Part shown: positions 15,610 through 19,869 of the stretch, in pieces
Numbering within the stretch: the first letter of the stretch is position 1
Layout of the letters: each line of letters starts with the position of its first letter
DNA from: Tepidisphaeraceae bacterium
GTDB lineage: Bacteria; Planctomycetota; Phycisphaerae; Tepidisphaerales; Tepidisphaeraceae
Direction: 5' to 3'
DNA length: 19,869 nt
NCBI GenBank assembly: GCA_025450555.1
Contig: JANWHF010000285.1
Coordinates: forward strand, 1-19,869
The notes under the pieces: generated by a model
Databases searched by the model: none
Seen by the model: the letters and a program-made list of their open reading frames with translations, nothing else
Told to the model about the DNA's origin: nothing
Program-made: the position numbers and the translations under genes

Positions 15610-18600
15610 CGGTTGCCTTCCCCAGTCGCTCCATGACCTGCGAGCGCGACATCGGCTCCAGAATTCGATACCGATTCACAGTCGTTTCAAATCGGCAGAC
15701 GCTACGGAACTCACATCGAGGGCAGGGTGACCTGCGGGCAAGCTGATACGGGCTTACCTCAATCTGCCCCGAGAGAATTCCATCGGTCAGCTCGGCGATG
15801 CGAGTGCGCGCCAGCGAAAGCAGTCCCGCAAACTCCTCCGCGTTTGCGACATCGCTGCGCCCGCGGTGACCGAATTCACCATCCTGTTTCATATATCCTT
15901 TGACCGTCGCAGACCACTTGTCGCCGGCCTCCGCGTCCAGATCACCCAACGCGCGCTCCTGGAAAATCCCGCGCGGCTGGACCGCCAGCAATCGCTTTGG
16001 ATCATTGGCATCCAATGCATCGTCAGGATGATCCACATCGCCCAGCCCGCGAAGAAGCTGCACGTAAAACGCTGCCACCGGCGTCAGCGCTTTCCCGGCA
16101 ATCGCGTGGCCATTGGCTTCGAGCACGAGAAGATAAACCAGAAGTTGCAGCGAAAGGCCGTGATAGGTTTCTTGAAGAGATAGCGGGCCTGCAGACAGCC
16201 GGTAATCCAACGCAATCGCGTCCTTACCACCAGGCAGCGCATCGATCCGATCGATCTTCCCGGAGAGATGCGCTTCATTTCCTTGCGAGCTTTTAATCGC
16301 AATTGCCGGGATCGGGGAATCATCGCCGAATTCCGTGCCGGCTCGGATTGGTCGAAAGCGATTCCGCGTCATCGCCTCGCGCTGGGCTTGGACGACCTGT
16401 GCGATTGTTCGCTGCGCGCGTTCAAGCAAGTATTGGCTTCGCGCATTGGACAGCATCACCTCGCTCCGCAGCGCCTTGCCGACATCCATTGCGGCTTCGC
16501 GAATCATCTCAGGTGAGATCGGCAGCGGATCTTCCGGCGAGGCCTCGGTCATCGCCTGGCGCACGAGCGTTTCCAAAACGCGATGATAAAGCTGCCCAAG
16601 ATCGGCAGGCGTTACGTCCTGATCGGCGCGCGGCCGAAGCTCAAGCCCATGGCGGGCAAAATGCTGAAATGGACAGGCGGCAAACGTTTCCAACTGCCGG
16701 ATCGTCGCCTTGAGCGGATTGCGGAAAAGTGATCGCGCGATGTTATCGTTCAATTTGGCGACGTTGCTGCACGTTAGCGCTGGCCATGCAAGCCCGCGCA
16801 GTCGCTCGATCTCTTTATTGTTATTGCTTGTTTCAGCGAATCGCTGGTACAGCGCAGGCCATTCGCCAGCGTCGTTCTCTTGCGCTCGGCGTGCCCAGCG
16901 CATCAAGCCTGATATCAGTTGACGGGGCGTGGAAATCCGATCGACTTCCTTTTCACAGGCTCCATCCGCGACAATTAAAGGCGCATGGGGCAGGAGCTTT
17001 TCCACGCGATTCCAGAAGATCGACGGGCGAGTGGGCCGACCGGCGCCATCGGTCTGGGAGCGCGTAACAATCAGTCGTTCGGACGAACGCGTCAGGGCGA
17101 TATATCCCAGCAGCGATTCATCCAACAGTCGCCGGCGCTGATCGTTTTCAAGCTCAAGCTTCCGGCGATAAAGTTCACGGCGTTCGCCATCGCTGAACAT
17201 CGTTGAATGACGCCCGCTGGCGGGAAATTCACCCTCATTAAGCCCAAGCACAAACACCGCCCGCACGGGCGGACAAATTGTTCGATCGACTTGGCCAACC
17301 AGAACCTGGTCCACCGTCGGCGGCGTCAGGGCTAGATCAAACTGCTCGAGGCCAGCCTCCAGAATTTCTACAAATTCGTCAGCCGGTAATCGCTGATCGC
17401 CCAGCAACTCGACCATCTCGTCAAAAAGATCCGAGACGTTCGCCCACACCTGTTCGTGCTCATCGCGCTCTTCAACCGCCGATGCCGTACCGCTCGGAAG
17501 GGCACTGGCGGCTTCGTTCATCCACTTTGCCAACGTCTTTCGAATATCGAAATGCTCAAATAGTGCAAAGATGGCAACTGCAATCTCCCGCACCGTCGGC
17601 GCGGCACCCGTGCGGACAACCTGAACGAACGGCCCAAGCTTGTCCAAAAGCGATCGGCGGAGCGTCTCAATCGCATCGACCGCCGGCGTTTCGATCGATT
17701 GTTCCGTCTCTTGCTGCCCGCGAGTCCATCGTCGCTGCGCCTTCCACGGCTCGGTCTCTTCCCATCGCATCCCGTGCACGCGATGCTCGAGCGCATAGTT
17801 TTCCAGCTCGTCGGCCTGATCGAGTGTCAGCCCCGCCAACCCACTTTTGATCAACGCCATCACCGAATCATGCGGCCAGAAATAGATGGCGATTCGAAAG
17901 GCCGCGCGGAGGAATTCAATAAGGGGATGATGCGTCGCCGCTCGACGCCGGTCGACGAAGAAGGGGATATCGTGCTCGCCGAAGCTGGCGGAGATCAGGG
18001 TGTGATACGAGTCGAGGTTGCGGACGAGCAGCGCGATTTGTCGAAGACGATAACCCTGGCGTAATAGACTTCGGATTTCGCGTGAAACCTCGTCCACTTC
18101 GCCGGTGCGGCTCGCGGCGACGATGCGCTGCACCGCCGATTGCGAAACTGGTGAATCGACTCCGCTTGCATTTCGAGATGATCGATCGCCTCTACCGGAG
18201 TGCTCATGCACAAATCCATGTTCGAGATGACCTAGCGCCGGTGCGTTGAAGCGTGGCCGCGCGGTCAGCCGCAGCGGCTCACCGATCTCGACATTTTTTT
18301 CAGCGAAGGCGAAGTAAAGCTTGCGGTAAGTCGATTCGGTGCGATGAAACAGTCCCATTTCGTCCGGCAGCGAATGCGGATCGTGCAGCAGGTTGCTCTC
18401 CGGACCCATCAGCAGCGTCAGGTCCATTTTGGCGCCGGCCAGCGCGATTGAGGCAAGCAGCCGTCGCTCGAAGTCGGTGAACTCAATAAAGCCATCGACA
18501 TAGACCTGTGCGCGAGAAAACAGCGAGCATCGCTCCACGTTTGCCAGCACCTGCAGCATTCGTCGATGCTGATCGAGCCGGTCCTGCCCGAGGAACTTTT

Positions 18601-19120
18601 CGTAAGCGCTGTACAGAAGATGCACGTCACGAAGCTTGTCGCGGAGCGCGGTGCCATCGGCATCGAGCGGACCGCCGCCCAAATCGTCAATGATTAGCGA
18701 CAAATCCGCAGGCGTTTTGCCGGCGCGTTCCAACTCACCAAAAGTCCGATCCAGTTCGGCGGCAAGTCCAATCTGTCGAGCAACACTTCTGTAAAAAAGG
18801 AGCTTCTGATCATGCTGGCGAAGCAGGCGCGCCAGGATCATCTGCCGCCCCAGCGCCGTAACCCGCGGGACGGCTGATCCGCCGCATTCTTCAAAAATAT
18901 CCTGACCGAGTTGTTCAAAGGAGACAGCGCGGGCCCGGCAAAAAGCTGGCAGACCGCTGCCACAGGTCAATTGTCGTTCAGCAGTGAAAGTCGCCTGTCG
19001 GGGCAGCACCCAATAGATCGGCGCCCCCATGGGCTCATCGCGCATCGCCTGCACGATAGCGTTGAAGCAGTGGAGCGTCTTACCGCTCCCCGCGCCGCCA
19101 ATAACAAAGCGCACGGGCAT
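15599..19120 (-). CDS. addB: ATP-dependent nuclease subunit AddB
   Basis: This is the partner subunit of AddA. In known AddAB complexes it scans for the Chi-like signal and cuts the other strand. The protein is 1173 aa. Walker A GGAGSGKT is at 8-15, while later helicase motifs are degenerate, as usual for AddB. Four cysteines fit the iron-sulfur cluster that pins the nuclease domain: C816 (AACPFQHFARHG) and C1133, C1136 and C1142 (PCPRCEFRSVC). The nuclease domain shows GKIDRID, then LDYRLSAGPL with D972, and YHGLSLQLLVYL. The expected DYK is DYR here, so the catalytic lysine is replaced by arginine. The start is ATG 19120; the upstream Shine-Dalgarno is weak. It appears to be the first gene of the operon addB-addA-truD-SET-aminotransferase and is divergent from ychF. 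Confidence 0.94.
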   Translation of the reverse strand: MPVRFVIGGAGSGKTLHCFNAIVQAMRDEPMGAPIYWVLPRQATFTAERQLTCGSGLPAFCRARAVSFEQLGQDIFEECGGSAVPRVTALGRQMILARLLRQHDQKLLFYRSVARQIGLAAELDRTFGELERAGKTPADLSLIIDDLGGGPLDADGTALRDKLRDVHLLYSAYEKFLGQDRLDQHRRMLQVLANVERCSLFSRAQVYVDGFIEFTDFERRLLASIALAGAKMDLTLLMGPESNLLHDPHSLPDEMGLFHRTESTYRKLYFAFAEKNVEIGEPLRLTARPRFNAPALGHLEHGFVHEHSGRGDRSSRNASGVDSPVSQSAVQRIVAASRTGEVDEVSREIRSLLRQGYRLRQIALLVRNLDSYHTLISASFGEHDIPFFVDRRRAATHHPLIEFLRAAFRIAIYFWPHDSVMALIKSGLAGLTLDQADELENYALEHRVHGMRWEETEPWKAQRRWTRGQQETEQSIETPAVDAIETLRRSLLDKLGPFVQVVRTGAAPTVREIAVAIFALFEHFDIRKTLAKWMNEAASALPSGTASAVEERDEHEQVWANVSDLFDEMVELLGDQRLPADEFVEILEAGLEQFDLALTPPTVDQVLVGQVDRTICPPVRAVFVLGLNEGEFPASGRHSTMFSDGERRELYRRKLELENDQRRRLLDESLLGYIALTRSSERLIVTRSQTDGAGRPTRPSIFWNRVEKLLPHAPLIVADGACEKEVDRISTPRQLISGLMRWARRAQENDAGEWPALYQRFAETSNNNKEIERLRGLAWPALTCSNVAKLNDNIARSLFRNPLKATIRQLETFAACPFQHFARHGLELRPRADQDVTPADLGQLYHRVLETLVRQAMTEASPEDPLPISPEMIREAAMDVGKALRSEVMLSNARSQYLLERAQRTIAQVVQAQREAMTRNRFRPIRAGTEFGDDSPIPAIAIKSSQGNEAHLSGKIDRIDALPGGKDAIALDYRLSAGPLSLQETYHGLSLQLLVYLLVLEANGHAIAGKALTPVAAFYVQLLRGLGDVDHPDDALDANDPKRLLAVQPRGIFQERALGDLDAEAGDKWSATVKGYMKQDGEFGHRGRSDVANAEEFAGLLSLARTRIAELTDGILSGQIEVSPYQLARRSPCPRCEFRSVCRFETTVNRYRILEPMSRSQVMERLGKATDAD

Positions 19121-19165
19121 GATTCAGGTCCATCCGGGGACTTGGACAATCTCCTAACGAACAGA

Positions 19166-19194
19166 ACGATACCGGCTGGGCCTTCGCGGAACAA
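19166..19194 (-). promoter_or_regulatory. Candidate promoter for the addB operon
   Basis: On the minus strand TTGTTC (19189-19194) and TATCGT (19166-19171) are separated by exactly 17 bases. They match the sigma-70 consensus at three and four of six positions. It is about 45 bases upstream of ATG 19120. It is weak and found by eye, so regard it as tentative. Confidence 0.28.
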
Positions 19195-19248
19195 ATTGAG
19201 AGAAACCCCGACATTCGCGCCGTAACTGGTCGCACGAAAAAATGTCGC

Positions 19249-19254
19249 TATAGT
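19249..19254 (+). promoter_or_regulatory. Candidate -10 element for ychF
   Basis: TATAGT matches TATAAT at five of six positions. It lies 30 bases before ATG 19285 in the divergent addB/ychF gap. No good -35 is seen at 16-18 bases upstream. Confidence 0.35.
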
Positions 19255-19284
19255 ACGCCCTCTTTTGGAAATGAGCCTTGCATT

Positions 19285-19869
19285 ATGGCATTGGAAGTTG
19301 GAATCGTCGGCCTGCCCAACGTCGGGAAAAGTACGCTGTTTAACGCGCTGACCGCGGCCGGCGCGCTCGCGGCCAATTATCCGTTCGCAACGATCGAGCC
19401 GAACGTTGGCGTCGTTGCCGTTCCCGACGAGCGGCTGGCGACGATCAATCAGTTCGTCGAAACCAAGAAGATCGTGAATGCTGCCCTGCGGGTAGTGGAC
19501 ATCGCCGGAATCGTGCGCGGCGCCAGCACGGGCGAAGGCCTGGGTAACAAATTCCTCTCGCACATCCGCGAGGTCAATGCGATTCTGCATGTCGTGCGCT
19601 GCTTTGCCGGCGGCGACGTGATTCACGTCGAAGGCAGCGTCAATCCGCTGCGCGACATCGACACAATCGACACGGAGCTGATCCTAGCCGACCTGGAAAC
19701 GGTGACCAGCTCGCTGGACAAGGCCGAGCGCGTCGCCCGCAGCGGCGATAAAGAGGCCGCCGCCCGCGCCGAAATTCTCCGCCGGGCCAAAGTTCATCTG
19801 AACGAAGGCAAGCCCGTTCGGCAGCTTGAGTTCTCCGCCGACGATCAGAAGCAGGTCAAATCGCTTGGA
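19285..19869 (+). CDS. ychF: Redox-regulated ATPase YchF (Obg-like, OLA1 family), partial at 3' end
   Basis: This is a universally conserved cytosolic P-loop NTPase of the TRAFAC/Obg group that prefers ATP and associates with ribosomes. The first 195 codons are in the window without a stop. The start reads MALEVGIVGLPNVGKSTLFNALT, with the P-loop GLPNVGKS at 9-16. NYPFATIEPNVGVVAVPDERL is the switch I region, and VDIAGIVRGASTGEGLGNKFLSHIREVNAILHVVRCF is switch II with the Asp at residue 72. A coiled-coil-like charged segment starts around residue 150. The NKxE base-recognition motif and the TGS domain lie beyond the window. ATG 19285 matches family N-termini; the ATG at 19271 is in another frame. 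GGAAAT lies about 14 bases upstream, a weak Shine-Dalgarno. It is divergent from addB. Confidence 0.96.
   Translation, partial: MALEVGIVGLPNVGKSTLFNALTAAGALAANYPFATIEPNVGVVAVPDERLATINQFVETKKIVNAALRVVDIAGIVRGASTGEGLGNKFLSHIREVNAILHVVRCFAGGDVIHVEGSVNPLRDIDTIDTELILADLETVTSSLDKAERVARSGDKEAAARAEILRRAKVHLNEGKPVRQLEFSADDQKQVKSLG

Noticed and set aside
19121..19284. tRNA or small RNA in the divergent addB/ychF gap
   Set aside because: I found no cloverleaf arms or strong hairpin; only candidate promoter elements are visible.

Overview
The window looks like a chromosomal segment of a planctomycete (Planctomycetota, perhaps Phycisphaerae-like). The main reason is the secreted protein at 2848-5364. It begins with a variant of the LEPR-XLL motif (LESLEARKLMSA) and carries a domain starting FYNNSFFDGN, running through FANYTSYSKGINGVFVDV and ending in dockerin-like loops; I know both mainly from planctomycete surface proteins. 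Base composition is moderately GC-rich throughout, and I see no transposase, integrase, phage gene, CRISPR array, toxin-antitoxin pair or tRNA.

Layout. (1) 1-2584, minus strand: a heme A biogenesis cluster, ctaA (cox15) > ctaB > a lipoprotein cut off by the window edge. It serves assembly of a heme-copper oxidase whose subunits are probably just outside the window. (2) 2848-5364, plus strand: a stand-alone exported protein with two aspartic-protease-like DTG lobes. It is divergent from ctaA and convergent with lptG. The convergent gap 5365-5562 holds two hairpins. (3) 5563-8526, minus strand: lptF > lptG, the two permease subunits that move LPS from the inner membrane to the periplasmic bridge. 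(4) 8598-8684: an 87-bp long palindrome between lptF and the next gene. (5) 8704-19120, minus strand: a tightly packed probable operon, addB > addA > truD > SET-domain protein > PLP aminotransferase, with an 11-bp addB/addA overlap and gaps of about 10-50 bp elsewhere. (6) 19285 to the end, plus strand: ychF, divergent from addB and running off the window.

How the genes work together. AddB and AddA form the helicase-nuclease that processes double-strand breaks for RecA. Their coupling to truD (tRNA pseudouridine 13), a small SET methyltransferase-like protein and an aminotransferase is probably shared transcription rather than one pathway. CtaA and CtaB act in sequence (heme B > heme O > heme A). 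LptF and LptG form one ABC transporter with an ATPase encoded elsewhere.

Most of the window is conserved housekeeping sequence. I do not see a clear undescribed multi-gene system. The items most worth a second look are the two-lobed DTG surface protein, the long palindrome, the Lys-to-Arg change in the AddB nuclease motif, and the SET-domain gene inside a repair/tRNA-modification operon. No gene-free stretch exceeds 300 bases; the four larger gaps (2585-2847, 5365-5562, 8527-8703, 19121-19284) are described through the sites found in them.
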